From NCBI RefSeq assembly GCF_000344685.1, contig NW_006920413.1, forward strand, positions 2,039,628 through 2,103,627: 64,000 nucleotides of DNA. Direction: 5' to 3'. Below the pieces are notes generated by a model. It did no database searches. It saw only the letters and a list, made by a program, of their open reading frames with translations, and had not been told where the DNA came from. The first letter of the stretch is position 1. Each line of letters opens with the position of its first letter. This document shows, one piece after another, positions 12,368-25,062 of this stretch. The position numbers and the translations under genes are program-made. Source of the stretch: Gloeophyllum trabeum ATCC 11539 (taxonomy: Eukaryota > Basidiomycota > Agaricomycetes > Gloeophyllales > Gloeophyllaceae).

Positions 12368-14298
12368 TTACTGACTGAAACCTTCAATTCCAGTAAAGTT
12401 GTTGATAGGTCCAGCTTTACCACCGCTGACTGTCAAGCTCGACCAATCCCAAGTACCTAGACAACCTCCCACCGCGCAATTGACGGCAACGCGGTCAGCC
12501 CCACTGGCCACGGAGATGATAGACTCGGCCTCGATGAAATTGATATTCTGCGCGATGCATGTGAATGTCTGGCTCAGGTCCAAGCAGAGAGAAACTTACG
12601 GAGATCTTCACCCCAGCACCAGGAACGCCGAGGGTGCTGGGGTAACTCTATCAGACGCAGATCAGCCCGGGCCGCCCACATCTGTCGTTCAAAGGACAGG
12701 ACACCCACCTGATCAATGAGTATGCCAAACTTCGTCAAGTTTGTGGCGGTATTGCCCTGTGAGGGATGAGTAACTGAGGTGGAGCAAGCACCATCTGGGA
12801 AGAGACGCACACTGTAGGTGATATTGGACACGCTGCTATTCGTCGCCACCGCGTCTGTCTTGATGCGGATCGCCTGCTGTCTTTGATTGCACTGGTCAGA
12901 CGGGCTCACTGGCTACAATGCCGACTTACTCGTTCGCAATGTGGTTGTTGGAGATTACTACGCCGGATACGGTGCGGTTCGAGGTGATTGAACCCTGTAT
13001 GATGAAGAATTGCTTTCATATGCTTCGAATCCCCCGCGGGCGAATATAGCTTACAATAGATATCCCATGGCCACCCGTGCAGACGTTGTTGGTGAAAACG
13101 ATGTTGGAGCCTTCGTTGATGGCAATGCAATCATCCTACGTTTGTTCAAAGCGACGTCAGAGAAGAAGCCAACGACGTATCTGTAGCATTACCATACCTG
13201 ATTGTGAACCGTACTATGGTTGCGGTCAGCCTCTATGTGCACCAATGAGTTAAGGAAGTAGAAAACCGACCTGTTTTCAATCGTAAGGTCAGTAGTGCTG
13301 ACGTCGAATCCGTCTGTATTATGCCCTGCATACACAAATCAGTTTACAACACGCAGATTGTCAGATATAGAATTACCTGCCGCCAGACCGTTGCTTTGAG
13401 CATTGGGATAATCTCCTTGAGCTAGAACAACGTCAGGGACTAGTGATTATTGTACGGATGAAAATAATACGTACAGTCGTCAACGGTAACAGAAGAAATG
13501 ACCAGAGGACCCGGGTTGGAAACTGAGAAAGTCTGGGCAGGCGAGTTGACAACGTAGAGGTCCTGTGTGTAAGTACAAGACGTATGAGACAAAAGCTCGG
13601 CGGTGCAAATCGCGGGGCGAGCATCTCACAGAGAACCTGCCGGACATTTTGATCCTGATCATCGGGGCTAAGTATTGTTTATTCACGAGGCAATTGTGAG
13701 ACGTACTTCAGCATGGGACGCGGCTTGGTTATGCCCCCATTCGAACCCAGACCATCCTGTAAATATGAGGGTGGTCAGAGCCTTGATATTACCCTTGACC
13801 TCATTACACTAACCCAATAGAAGGGTCCTCCTCCGTCGAACCTGTGGCCGTTACCGTTGACTATGACCAGAAGTTGAGTGCAAATCGTTATATCCAGCAA
13901 AACCCCTCACAAGTAATATCATTTCCGCTGTCCGTACGTCAATCATATGTAACACTGACGTTGATGTGTGATATTACCTGATAGTAAACAAGGGCCCCGT
14001 CCAGCTCATATTGCCAAATAAAACATCTCCCTCTACCTCGCGCAGTTAAACCGCGGGCATCCCCCGAAGAGTGAGAACGTCACTCACGCAAGTTCACAGT
14101 CGCGCCGTCTATGAGAGACAGGGTGAAACCTTCACCGGCCGGAACAGTGAATCCTTCGATGTTCACGGTCGAGCACTCCTGGGCAGCAGCAACGTCGTCC
14201 AACGACGCTATGGTGCCGACGCAGTCACTGCTGCGAGGCACGTTCGCCGCAAGTGCATAACCCAGGAGGACCGACAAGATCAGCACTAGTATCGACAT
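12368..14298 (-). CDS. Endo-polygalacturonase (GH28), copy B
   Basis: Second tandem GH28 gene, same strand and exon plan as copy A. It begins [20 protein letters not shown], a signal peptide, followed by [14 protein letters not shown]. Motifs seen in the exons include NTDGFD (13318-13330), DDC at about 13130, GGHGIS (13060-13080), RIK near 12855 and the end [11 protein letters not shown]. The ATG at 14298 is preferred over an in-frame GTG two codons upstream. The product should be a secreted pectinase like copy A. The two proteins are clearly paralogous yet differ at many positions, for example NEGSN versus NKGTN after QDDCIAI. Confidence 0.93.
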
Positions 14299-14368
14299 GG
14301 TCACGGCGGAAGACTACGAGCTTCAACTGTGTAAATGAGCCCGCATTCTCCACGAATTTGAGCTCGTC

Positions 14369-14374
14369 TTTATA
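14369..14374 (-). promoter_or_regulatory. TATA box of polygalacturonase B
   Basis: TATAAA on the minus strand (GTGTATAAAGAC), about 75 bp upstream of the ATG at 14298. Confidence 0.45.
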
Positions 14375-14613
14375 CACTTCTCCAGGTTATTTTTATAGTG
14401 CACGACCGGTCACCAATGCTTCAATACTCAGCGTAGCTGTCCACGAGCGCCACGGCGGTCCGTTATTGTGTGAATTGCTCGCAAGATCACAGAGACTGCC
14501 CGACGCGCCGACGTCAGCAACATAAGGACCTGGGAATGGACTGTGCTATGGCATAGCGGAAGCATAACGTCCGTTGCATGAACGCTCGGGAACGATCAGT
14601 GCGAAGCTGTAGA

Positions 14614-14637
14614 GCGGGCCGCCAAGGGCCGGAGCAT
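14614..14637. promoter_or_regulatory. GC-rich promoter element, copy B counterpart
   Basis: Counterpart of the element at 12058-12079, at nearly the same distance from its start codon. The rest of the 14299-14806 spacer between copy B and the GH63-like gene shows nothing else that I can name. Confidence 0.35.
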
Positions 14638-14806
14638 AGAAATGCCAGAAAAGGCAAATGTCGAGGAACAGACTGCATGAAACCCTATTGCGTTTATCTA
14701 GGCTACACGGTATATTCTAAAATGAAACACGACTCTACAACAATAGCCTCTACACCCTAACACATTTTCCATCGTTTATACCCCCCGCTTCTATCCCTGT
14801 ATAATT

Positions 14807-17800
14807 CTACAACGCATCCGGGGATATGTCTCCCAAAGTCGTCAGGTCGATTGCGCTTTTTGCACTGTAAGCGCTATACAGTGACTTGGTCTCATCGTCT
14901 GCATAAGCTGACTGCGGATCGATGTGTTCGTCAAAGTAGTGATGCGCAAGACTCCGTGGCGCTGTAGTCTCACGGTCAGCTGTAAAATCTAGGCAAAGAT
15001 GATATGATCGTACTTTTGGGTGTCTTGGGCAAGCGACAGTTCGCACCACTTTGCAAGATGTGGTAAGCAACCAAACCAGACCTACGAAGCACGATCAACT
15101 AAACTCCTATGCATCACTTCCGGATCACTAGCGACTCACCATCCAGTCTGATGAGATGCTCCAAGACCACGGCCGTCATCTGCATGGAAGAACTGCCGCG
15201 AGCACCATGAGATAGGCAACAGGCTTAATCATTTCAGGTCACATACCTCATAGAACCAGACGTAGTCGCGGAAGTGAGGGTCCCGGTCAAGCTTGGGGTT
15301 GCCGCCGTTCGTCGCTCGCCGGCCTTCCATATCTCTCCCGAAGATGTGGATGATGCGATGCTGGATCTCTTCAGCAACGCCGACCAGGTTCATGTAGTCA
15401 CCACTACCGGTCGGGCATTCCACCTGTAGCTCGTCGCCGTAGTATTGGTAGAACCTCTGGAGACTCTCGATCAGGAGGAAGTTGACAGCCAGCCCTGTAG
15501 TCCGCATTAGTGTCGCAACCAGCGAGTTGTCACCGCATTCACTCACAAATAGGTCCCCTCCAGTTCGAGTTACCTCCGAACATGCCCGACTTCGAGTCAC
15601 CCGGCCAGTAGTTGACCTCGTACCGCTGTCCGTGGACATCCATTCCCCAAGGATGCTCTTTGTGCAACTTGGATAAGCTGAGCAGAAGGACTAAGACAAA
15701 CACCCCCACGACCAAGAAGGTAGGCCCACTCACGATCGGATACCGTATTCACTCAAGAACTCGTCCTCATCCAACATCTTCTCCAAAATCTTGACCAAGC
15801 GTTCCTTGCTGCACAGCGCCAGCAACCTTCGCTCGCCTCTGCCCTTCACTAAACCATCGCCTCCCGTCAGCATCCCTCCAAATATCCCAAAATAACTTGA
15901 ACTACAGACCTCTAATGTTGGCCATGTTCCGCTCAGCCTCCGGCCTGTTCTCAATGAACCACTCCATCCTCTTCTTGAAGCCCGGGAACCGGTTGATCTG
16001 CGACGGCTCCAACACGAGCGTCGCATACAGCGGGATCAACCCGACCAAGCTGCGCACAGGGAGCTGCATGGAGTTGTTCTCATCGAACTGGATAGCGTCG
16101 TAATAGAGGCCGTCTTGCTCATTCCACAGGCTCAGCTGGTTATCGCCAGAGCGGAACGTCATGGCGTCTGCGATGAAGATGAAATGCTGACGACAACTAT
16201 GTGAGCACGGCCGGATAGTCACAGAATGATGGTCTTACCTCGAAGAACTTGGAAGCAATATCTTCATAAACTGGGTTATGCTTGGCCAACTCGAGCGCCA
16301 TGTTCAACCTTTACCCGGATCCTCGTTAGACACCAGCTTCACGGTTACGCATGATGCACTTACATGTTCAAGCAATAGAAAGCCATCCAAGCAGTCCCAT
16401 CCGCCTGGCGCAGGGTACCGCCGGTAGGAAGTGGCTCTGACCGATTGAACACCCCGATATTGTCCAGCCCGAGGAAACCACCCTCAAAGACACCGTTCCC
16501 GCCCCAGTCCTTGCGGTTCACCCACCACGTAAAGTTGATGAGGAGCTTCTGGAACACTCGCTCCAGGAACTGCAGATCCTCTTTCCCATACAGCTTGCGC
16601 TCGATCTTGAAGACGCGGAATGTCGCCCTGATGGAGCAAGCATGAGAACGAAAACTACTCACAAACCAAGCTGTGCTCACCAGGCGTGCACAGGTGGGTT
16701 GACGTCGGAGAAGTTCCACTCATAGGCAGGCATCTGCCCATCGGGCTTCATGTACCACTCCCGAGTGAGCAGATCAAGCTGAGACTTTGCAAACGCAGGG
16801 TCGACGACAGCCAAAGGAATACAATGAAACGCAGTATCCCAAGCCGCAAAGAACGGGTACTCCCATCTGTATAGGCCATCAGCATCTCGCATCACCCAGA
16901 GATTCGGCAACCAACACTCACTTATCCGGCATTGACAAAATATCCGCGATATACAAATGCCTCCACTCCCTATTCCTCACATACTTCCTCTCCGGCGGGG
17001 GCGGCGGCTGCGCAGGATCGCCCTCAATCCACTCCTTCTGTATGAACTGATAAAACTGCTTCGTCCACAGCATCCCCGAAAACGCCTGCCTCATAATCTG
17101 GCGCAGATCATCGCTGATCGGACCCAACACCAGCGCATTATAAAACTCGTTCGTCTCCTCGCGGCGCTCCTCGATCGTATCGTCAAACAGGCCCTCGTCC
17201 TCGATGCTCGGGTCCTTCGCGGGCGTCTGCGGCGTCAGCTTCAGCCGCACGACCGCGCACCCGCCCTTGCCGGGCACGTTCTCGAAGACGTAGTGCGCGC
17301 CGGACTTGGTGCCCTTCTTCTCGGGGTTGACGAACGACGGGTCGCTCGGGAACGGCGTGCGCGGGCCCTGCTCTTCCTCCTCGACGTCGTCGACCCCGTT
17401 GGCGCCCGAGCTCCCGGACGGCGTCCGGGTGTGGATCTTCGTGTTGAAGTACCCGCCCTCCGGCGTCAGCTGCGGTCGGTGGCTGGGGATGATGTGGTCG
17501 TGGAAGGCGTCCTTGGCATATTTGTCCTCGTTCACGCCTCCGTACAGCCTAAAGTAGTTCGTGTTGTTCTCGGTGAACAGCAGTTCGGGGTCCACTGAAT
17601 CCTGCTCTTCAGCCTCGGCTTCCCCGTCCGCTGCAGGGGTACCACTGGGTCCCACGGGCGGGGGCGAGGAGAGGCAGTATAGATAGCGCTTCCCTAGCGT
17701 AGGGTGGACCGCTACAATGACGTTCTCGTCCTTGGCTCGGAGCATTGGCTTCGGGGGTGGGTTGGTATGCCATGACCAGGTATTCGGGAAGAAGAGTTGG

Positions 17801-18801
17801 GGTATAATATGGAGGGTGGCGGGATCGGGACCGCGGTTGTACGCGGTAATACGGATGTAGACGCCATCAGGGTCGTCCTCATCCTTCGCATACTAGATGT
17901 ATGCACAGTCAGCATACATTTTCTGTGCGATATGTGGATGTATGCTACAACGCACCTCCACAAACACGTCCCAATAGCGGTCCTCGTCGAACGCGTCAGT
18001 GTCGAGGATCTCAAACTCACTGACCTCCCTGTCCCTGCTCACGTTCTCCCTCACGAGCTCCTCGTACGGGTACTCCTTCTGGGGATACTTGTACAGGAAC
18101 TTCATGTACGAATGCGTGGGGGAGGAATCGAGGTAGTAGTACAGCTCCTTTACGTCCTCACCGTGGTTGCCCTGGTGGCCGGTGACACCAAAGAGACGCT
18201 CCTTTAGGATGCGGTCCTTGCCGTTCCACAGGGCGAGGGAGAAGCAGAGGCGCTGGTGGTTGTCCGAGATACCAGCGATACCGTCCTCTCCCCATCTGTA
18301 CGCCCGCGACCGAGCGTGCTCGTGCGGAAAGTGACTCCACGCATCACCATTGTGCGAGTAATCCTCGCGCACAGTAGCCTATCACCCAAAACATTATGAG
18401 CTTCTCCAAGGAAACCCTGAGAACCCATCGACACGCACCCACTGCCTATCGCTCAAATACGGGCCCCACCGCTTCCAATGCCGCTCCTTCTTCCCGTCCT
18501 GCTGCAGCCTGTACCTCTCCACGCCGGGATACTCGGCGCCGAGCTTCTCCGCGAGCCGCGTCCTGTACGGCTTCTCCTCGCGGTCGACCTGCTCGCCGCT
18601 CTTGGGCGAGCCGTCGGGGGCGGCCTTGGGGAGCTTGGGCGGGGGGTCCGCGTGGGCCATGGGCCTGGGGATCTCGATGGTGAGCGAGGGCTCGGAGCCG
18701 CTGCGCGTCGGCGGGGGCGGCGAGGCGTCGGTGTCCCCGTTGGCGTCGGTGGGGGCCTTCGCCCTGAAGAGCTTGGCTTGCATGCGCTGTGCCTTTGACA
18801 T
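14807..18801 (-). CDS. GH63/MGH1-like glycoside hydrolase, yeast YMR196W type
   Basis: A long multi-exon gene that starts [15 protein letters not shown] with no signal peptide, so the product should be cytosolic. Successive exons carry conserved blocks such as [60 protein letters not shown] and [11 protein letters not shown]. These fit the fungal cytosolic family with an MGH1-like (alpha/alpha)6 barrel in clan GH63, represented by yeast YMR196W, whose substrate is not established. The last introns are small: the end of the gene reads [18 protein letters not shown], then [10 protein letters not shown], then a splice inside RLPKTPKT. The C-terminus after HHYFDEHID is Ser/Ala-rich. Function beyond hydrolase fold is inferred from family only. 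Confidence 0.85.
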
Positions 18802-19739
18802 CGTCGACGGCGGGGAAAGGGAAAGAAAAGGGGGGAAGAGGATACCCCGCACAGAAGCTCGCGCGCGACGCGTCGAGAAATTATAGCCCACACGAATGAC
18901 GTCGCGCGCACGTGCTGGGGGGTTTTGTCCCGATCGTCCAGATCTCCGCCAGATCTCCCAACAGGTTGCGCAATTGTCTGTTGTAGACTCGTTGCACTGA
19001 ACTCAATATCTACGGAGACATGATAGATATACACTACACGTATAAGCAGGACCTAGCCTTTGTCCAGAACGTCTGAAACGTGTATCGATGAGAAAGATAT
19101 GAAAGAAGAGTGACGAGGAGGGTAACGTCAAGTCTAGAGATACGAACCCACTAGTCAAGAAATAGTGAGCGAAAGAAGTCCCCTGACAATGTAGTTCGAA
19201 AGAACTCTAGAGCGTTGGCGCGTTCCGGTCCATGAGTTAAATACGGATTACGGAAGGAAATTTCAAGGCCAACTGGCTAGCAAGTATCTATGAATGGAGT
19301 CCGACGTGACCGCCAGATTATAAAGTCAAGCAGTCAGCAGTATCTTGCGGTCTCCAGTGCGACACGCGACGATACAGGATGAGAGCTCGGGCAAACGATG
19401 AGAGTACGAACTACGAAAAAGTGCGAACCACATCGCATCGCGGGACAGGAGCTCACGAACACCGACCAGAGGCAAGGCACAGTTGCTTGGAGGCATCGAG
19501 ACCAGGAACCCAGAGGCTATGAACAATTCAATCCCAGACGGACCTTGCCAATCGCGGGAGGGAGGTGCATCGCTACCGTGGCATCAGATCAGACAGCGCT
19601 GATGTGAACCGGAGAGCACAGGATAAAAAGGGTGGTTGCGCCAGGCTGGAGGATATAAGAACGCTTTGTGCATCTAAAGGTGAGCTGACCCTTTGGGAAA
19701 CGCGCCGAGTGTCTGCTGAAAGTGATGCAATAGCAGATC
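18802..19739. other. Intergenic, about 940 bp
   Basis: Upstream of the GH63-like gene (-). A TATAA motif on the minus strand near 18880 could be its core promoter. The rest, from 18900 to 19739, holds no frame or repeat that I can support. Confidence 0.4.
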
Positions 19740-20162
19740 ATGCCTGAATCATCTTGGCTGGAAGCAAGCGATGCTCAAGCGACGCATTACCCCTACACAG
19801 AAGCGCGCTCAGACAGCGGGTCGCAGGCGTTGCTAGCGGCACTGCTCGCGTCGAGCCAACTCGACGAGGTTTCGAACGCGGAGGACTTTGAGGCAGTCAA
19901 CAGGCATATCCGGGGCAGAGGTCACACGCACGAGACAGGAAAGATACAAAGCGGGCTGGCGTTCTGGCTGTATCCGACAGGGTTGTACGGGCCATACCAC
20001 GTGGATGAAGAGAGCGGAGAGGTGAAGAAGCACGGGGAGCTGATTACGATTGAGCTGGGCGTGGACGTCGGGTACGCGTGTCGGAGGGCGAGGGCGGCGT
20101 TGAGGACGGAGGGGATTGGGCACACGCACATCTCTCTTGTAGACTGCATAGCAGACGTGTAG
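19740..20162 (+). CDS. Uncertain small ORF, 140 residues
   Basis: A single uninterrupted frame from ATG to TAG, 68 bp before the start of the TAPT1-like gene. The middle part (GLAFWLYPTGLYGPYHVDEE, then GELITIELGVDVGYACRR) has mixed, protein-like composition and no low complexity. I recognise no family. The closeness to the next ATG would leave almost no promoter for TAPT1, so this might instead be a 5' leader ORF of that transcript or chance. Moderate to low support. Confidence 0.35.
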   Translation: MPESSWLEASDAQATHYPYTEARSDSGSQALLAALLASSQLDEVSNAEDFEAVNRHIRGRGHTHETGKIQSGLAFWLYPTGLYGPYHVDEESGEVKKHGELITIELGVDVGYACRRARAALRTEGIGHTHISLVDCIADV

Positions 20163-20230
20163 GGCTATGGGACCCAGGACACCCTTGATCACTCTACGAC
20201 AGCGAGTGGAACCCTAACCACACGCGCGCT

Positions 20231-22790
20231 ATGCTCCCTCCACGACGCCGCCTCGGACGCCGTTCGTCGACAAGCGCGCCAGCCAGAGCAAGCCAGTACA
20301 GAACAGTCTCCGCAGGCGACAACCCGAACGGCAAGCCCAGCGCGCGCAGGTTCGCGTCCAGCCCGGCCATCCGCCACCGCGCCAGCAGAGTTGCGCTGCG
20401 CGACCTCTTCGTGAATACGACAGACGGCGCCGACGCCGACGAACAAGTCTGGACCGACGAGCACAACGACTCGGACTGGGAGCCGTACTCGTCGCCGCCG
20501 ACGTCGACGCCCCCCGCCCCCGCCCCCGCCGACGCCCACCCGCGTCTCACGTACTCTTCGCTCCCGCCCACGCCCCTCTCGCCCTCGCCCCCGCCGCCCC
20601 TCTCTGCTCCCCCTGACCGCACCAGCTTTCCGTCCGACGTCGTCGACCTCGTCTCTCCCGCAGACCGCACCGATGGCCAGCGCGAGGAGCCGTTCTCGCT
20701 CTGGGACTACCTCCGCGAAGAGCTCCTCGCCAACGACTTTGACGAGCACCAGGAAATGAAATGGGAGCGCGTCGTCAACTTCCTCTCCATCCCGCTCGCA
20801 ATGGAAAAGGTGCGTCCCGCGCTCGCCCCTCCACCCCTCCTCACCCCCCGCAGATCATCGGCTTCGGCTTCCTCCTCTGCCTCGACTCCTTCCTCTACAC
20901 CTTCACCATCCTCCCCATCCGCTTCGTCCTCGCCCTCGCCGCCCATGCCCGCTCCCTCCTCCCCGCCGCCCGCGCCCAGCTCGCCGCGTCCCAGAAGGCC
21001 GACATCCTCCGCGCCCTCCTCCTCGCCGCCTCCCTCCTCATCCTCGTGCCCCTCACCGACGCCTCCAAGATCTACCACTCCATCCGCGGGCAGGACACCA
21101 TCAAGCTCTACGTCATCTTCAACGCGCTCGAGGTGCCCTCCGTCGTCCCAACAGTGCTTTATTTTACTGACTTTCAGACGCAGATCGCGGACCGCCTCCT
21201 CGCCTCCATAGGCCAGGACATCCTCGACTGCCTCTTCTCCCGCCCCACCCTCGCACCCTCCTCCCGCAAATCCAAGACCTTCCGCCCGCTCTCCTTCTTC
21301 CTCCTCGCGGTCCTCTACGTCGGTGCGTCCCTACCTTTAACCCCCTCCTCGCATCTCTCACCCTTGCCTCCGCAGTCCTCCACACCCTCACGCTCACCTA
21401 CCAAACCATCTCCCTCAACGTCGCCGTCAACTCGTACGACTACTCCCTCCTCACGCTCCTCGTCTCCAACCAGTTCGTCGAGATCAAGGGCTCCGTGTTC
21501 AAAAAGTTCGAAAAGGACAACTTGTTCCAGATCACCTGTGCCGGTGCGTTCGTCGCTTACCCAGCATCCGTCATGTCGTTCACATTGACCACGCAGATAT
21601 CGTCGAGCGCTTCACCCTCTCCCTCATGCTCATCATCGTCGCCTTCCGGAACCTCCTCGAGCTTTCAGGCTCTGCTGTCGACTGGTCCGGCGAGGAGGGT
21701 ACGTCCCCTCTCCCCCTTCACCTCGCCTCACTATAACACACCCTAGGCATCCCGATGCCGAAATCCTTCCTCCTCCCGAAACGCGTCTCCCGCTGGCTGC
21801 CCTGGGGCTGGCGCTGGGTCCGCGGCTCCGTCATCGGCACCATCTCCTACGTGGGTCCCCCCCCTTTCCCCCTCCCCTCGCCCCACCTACTCACCCAGCC
21901 ATGCATAGCCCGTCCTCACCGTGCTCGCGTCCGAGACGCTCGTCGACTGGCTCAAGCACGCGTTCATCACCAAGTTCAACCACATCCGCCCGTCCGTGTA
22001 CGAGCGCTACACGGACGTGCTCTGCGGGGACCTCAAGGGCGGGTGGGTCCGGCCCGGGCGGAAGGTACCTCTCTTCTTCCCCTCCCCTCCCCTCCCCTCC
22101 CCTCCTGCGCAACGCTGACGAACACCGATCCGTAGCACTCGTACGTCGACCAGTCCCCGCTCGTCGCGCGCCGCCTCGGCTTCGCCGCGCTCCCGCTCGC
22201 GAACCTCGCCATCATCATCGGCTCGCAGTGCTTCTTCCTCCTGCAGTCGCAGCTGCAGAGCACCTCCGTTGCCGCGTGGCAGGGCGAGACGGCGCGCGTG
22301 GTCAAGTGGGCCGTGCTCGGGCTGCTGTTCTGGGTGTGGTGCGTGCAGGGTTTCTTCCGGGGTGCGGGCTTTGAGCTGATGGGGGGATAGTGCGGTGGTG
22401 GTGAAGATTATCATCGGGATCAACCTCCTGAGCTATGCGTCGAAGCGGCAGGCGGGCGCCGCGCGCCGCGAGGAGCAGGATAAGGTGAACGACTTTGGGC
22501 GCGATCCGATCGGTGAGGGCGCGGAGGAAAAGGTAGCGTGCTTCCCGGCCGCGAAGCGTATCGTGTACTGATCATGCTCGTTCTTTCCTACCTTGCATAA
22601 AACGGCGGCGGAGCAGAAGTATAACAGCGAGCTGAAGAAGTACCTCGACAACGCGCGCGACGACGCGTCGCCGACGGCCGAGATCGGCGAGCGCGAGCCC
22701 GACGCGGCGGGTGACGGTGGCGGGAAGGGGAAGAAGCGGCTGAAGCTGGAGGAGATCACGAGGTTCACGATGGTCAAGCGCATATGGTGA
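20231..22790 (+). CDS. TAPT1: TAPT1/Emp65 family membrane protein
   Basis: A multi-exon gene with a disordered Pro/Ser-rich N-terminus of about 155 residues, then the family core: SLWDYLREELLANDFDEHQE, KWERVVNFLSIPLAMEK, spliced at 20809/20854 to IIGFGFLLCLDSFLYTFTIL, then LTDASKIYHSIRGQDTIKLY and FNALE spliced at 21132 to IADRLLASIGQDILDCLFS. Later exons give QFVEIKGSVFKKFEK, RFTLSLMLIIVAFRNLLEL and ETLVDWLKHAFITKFN. These are hallmarks of the Tapt1 family (DUF747), multi-pass proteins of the ER/secretory pathway. The yeast member Emp65 works with the SUN-domain protein Slp1 in protecting newly made ER proteins; that is family knowledge. The tail is charged and cytosolic. The gene is very GC-rich, above its neighbours. 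Confidence 0.9.
22077..22106 (+). repeat. (CCTCC)n pyrimidine tract in a TAPT1 intron
   Basis: Five-base repeat units CCCCT in tandem within the intron that precedes the exon starting near 22137. It is a short, length-variable polypyrimidine tract and may aid 3' splice-site use. Confidence 0.7.
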
Positions 22791-23209
22791 TCGGGAAGCA
22801 CAGACTGGTTCATGTTGTAGCGTATATGATGCAGATCGTTGTTCAATGGACATACCGCACGCTGCTTTGAATGAATGACTCGGGTTGGGCCGGTATTAAA
22901 CGGACGTATCTAAGGTACATGAATGTGCGCATAAGGAGAGACCTGACAGACGATATGATACAGGATTGGTGAGGGAATGGAAAAGGTAGCGATACAAGCA
23001 AAGAGCGGCGTCGTTAGGCTTAAGGATACAGCAAAGGAGCGTGGGGGTCGTTGATATGGGATACAGCGACGGGACAAGGAGAGAACAAGGAACGCAATAT
23101 ACCTGAAAAATAAAGTAACGCGGCCATATATAGACAATAAGGTTACCCGGAGAATAGATACCTCATCCTGGTAAAGAGCGTGTTGCGATTGCAGACGTGG
23201 TGGAGAGAT
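22791..23209. other. Convergent intergenic region
   Basis: About 420 bp between the 3' ends of the TAPT1-like gene (+) and the next gene (-). No gene, repeat or structured RNA is apparent. Confidence 0.5.
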
Positions 23210-25062
23210 TTAATAGCGGTAGGCGCGGCCGTCGGGCGTGATGACCTTATCGCCCGCTCTGGCGTAGCGGCCCTCGGTCCTCTGGGTTTGCAAAGGGTGG
23301 GCCCTGTTGCAAGTGTGTCCGGCAGCAGGGGCCTGAGCATACCCCAGAGTCGGGGGTTGATAATACGTGTGCCCAGAGCCATTCTGGCCCTGCTGAGCCT
23401 TCGCCTTCGCCCGTTCTTTCTCGGCCCTGCGGGCTGCCCTCAAAGCCTCGAGCTTCTGCGCCTCCTTCAGGGCATAGTCGTGCGCGTGCGCCCTCGCAGC
23501 CTCCGAGTCAGCGTGCGACATGGCTTTGGCACTGTGCTTCCGAACCCACTCAGCGGTCTTGTCGTGCATGGCCACTTCGTCGTCCGAGTCGCCTTGGTCC
23601 GCGAGGAAAGGGGGCTCGATGGGGAGAGGCCTGGGGGTGGGAACAGGGCTCGCGGACCGTACGGGGGCCGCATGCTCGCGCCGCTTCCGCTCGGGAGTGG
23701 GTCTAGCGGCTGCGTGGGCCGAGGCGTGCTGCAGGGGGAACGGGACGAAAGTCGTCGTCGGAGGCGGCACAAAGCTCGTTGTCGGAGGGGGAACATTGTC
23801 CCGATCACGACGTCCCCGCCAGGGCGTGTGCACGGCCGGAGCAGCTTTCGGGGCCTCCAAGTTGGACAGACCGAGCGACGACTGCTTGACGGGAACCGGG
23901 GAAGCAAATGGAACCGGGATTGGAAGCGGAGGCGGGGATAATAATTCCTCGCCGGGTACAATGACCTCAGGATAGTGGGAGACCGGGCGCGTCGTTTGGG
24001 CAGCGATGACCTGCGGCTGGTGCACATGTGCAGAATCGCCCACGAAGCGAGTGTATGAAGGCCTTCTGCTCTGCACAGTCTCCTTGCCAAAGGAGGTCGG
24101 GGATCTATTCTCGTCTGCAGCGTTGCTAGCCCCGTCATAGGACCAGAGGCCTTGGAAGCTGTGCGAGATCACGTCGACATTCCCGTGTGCGTCACTGTTG
24201 GCAAACTGCCTGGTCTCCGAGGGGGTCCGCTTATGATTGCTCATGCGCGACCGCTCAAGCCCGCGGGTCGCACTGGGCTCGCGCGTCCGGTAAGACCGGC
24301 GCTCGCCGTCCTGAGTCGGGACGACGTAGGGCCTGTTGCGGGAACGCGCATCATGCCCCGGGGCAGCGGAAGGGGGCCTGCTGGTCCCGTTCCTGTCCTC
24401 GGACGCGCGGCACCGGTGATGACTCCTGCCCCGGGCCCCGGCCGTGGAGGCCATTGGCGGCGACATATACTCCTCGTTTGAAAACGCTCGGCGGTGAGCA
24501 CTGATGTCGTCGGGCGCGCTGGTCGGGATTTCGGGGAACCTCCGGAGAGCTGAAGAAATCGAATAGTCCTTGCTGCGGGTATCCAGTCCCAGCGCAGCGG
24601 CCCGTGACTGGGGGGTCCCTTTGCCAGAGGCAGATCGGCCCGGGGTCGAGATCGTACGCGATCGGCGGGGCGCTCTCGCAAAGTCATGGTCCCGGTAGGG
24701 AGGCGGGTCGTCGGGAGACAGGAACGGATTGACGGCATGCGCGCGCTGTTCCTCTTCTAGACGGTTTGTTAGGGCAGCCTCGACGAATAATAACTATTCT
24801 TCCTTACGCATGTTCAGAGACCGAAGGGCGTAGAGCGTCGTGTCGGGCCCTCTCCCACCAACTCGGGGCAGATTCTTGACATAGTCCAAGGAATGTATAG
24901 TACGGTAGGCGGAATCGTCTACCTTGGGCTGTCCCCTGGAATGAAGCACGTCAGATCTCGGCCGATAAAGGTGGGGAAAGTATATACGTACTTGAAGGCA
25001 CCAGAGATCTTGTTCCCAAGGTCGTTGGAAACCTTTCGGATTCTGGTCTTGATACCTTTCAT
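23210..25062 (-). CDS. Unknown disordered protein with basic/coiled C-terminus
   Basis: The ATG at 25062 opens a short exon (MKGIKTRIRKVSNDLGNKIS) that splices to GQPKVDDSAYRTIHSLDYVK. A third, long exon runs from about 24740 to 23210. It is rich in Arg, Ser and Pro, with APRRSRTIS early and a Glu/Lys/Ala-rich helix late (ALKEAQKLEALRAARRAEKE). It ends KVITPDGRAYRY. I do not recognise it. The joint between exons 2 and 3 (24750-24830) is not settled: the obvious GT donor at 24806 does not keep the frame, so an alternative donor or a missed exon is likely. The basic short N-terminus and disordered middle suggest an agaricomycete-specific regulatory or structural protein. Confidence 0.65.

Noticed and set aside
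16957..17598. Long plus-strand frame of 213 codons
   Set aside because: It lies antisense to a GC-rich exon of the GH63-like gene; Arg/Leu/Val-rich content is the shadow of that coding strand.
20189..21078. Minus-strand Gly/Arg-rich frames
   Set aside because: Shadows of the Pro/Ser-rich first exons of the TAPT1-like gene.
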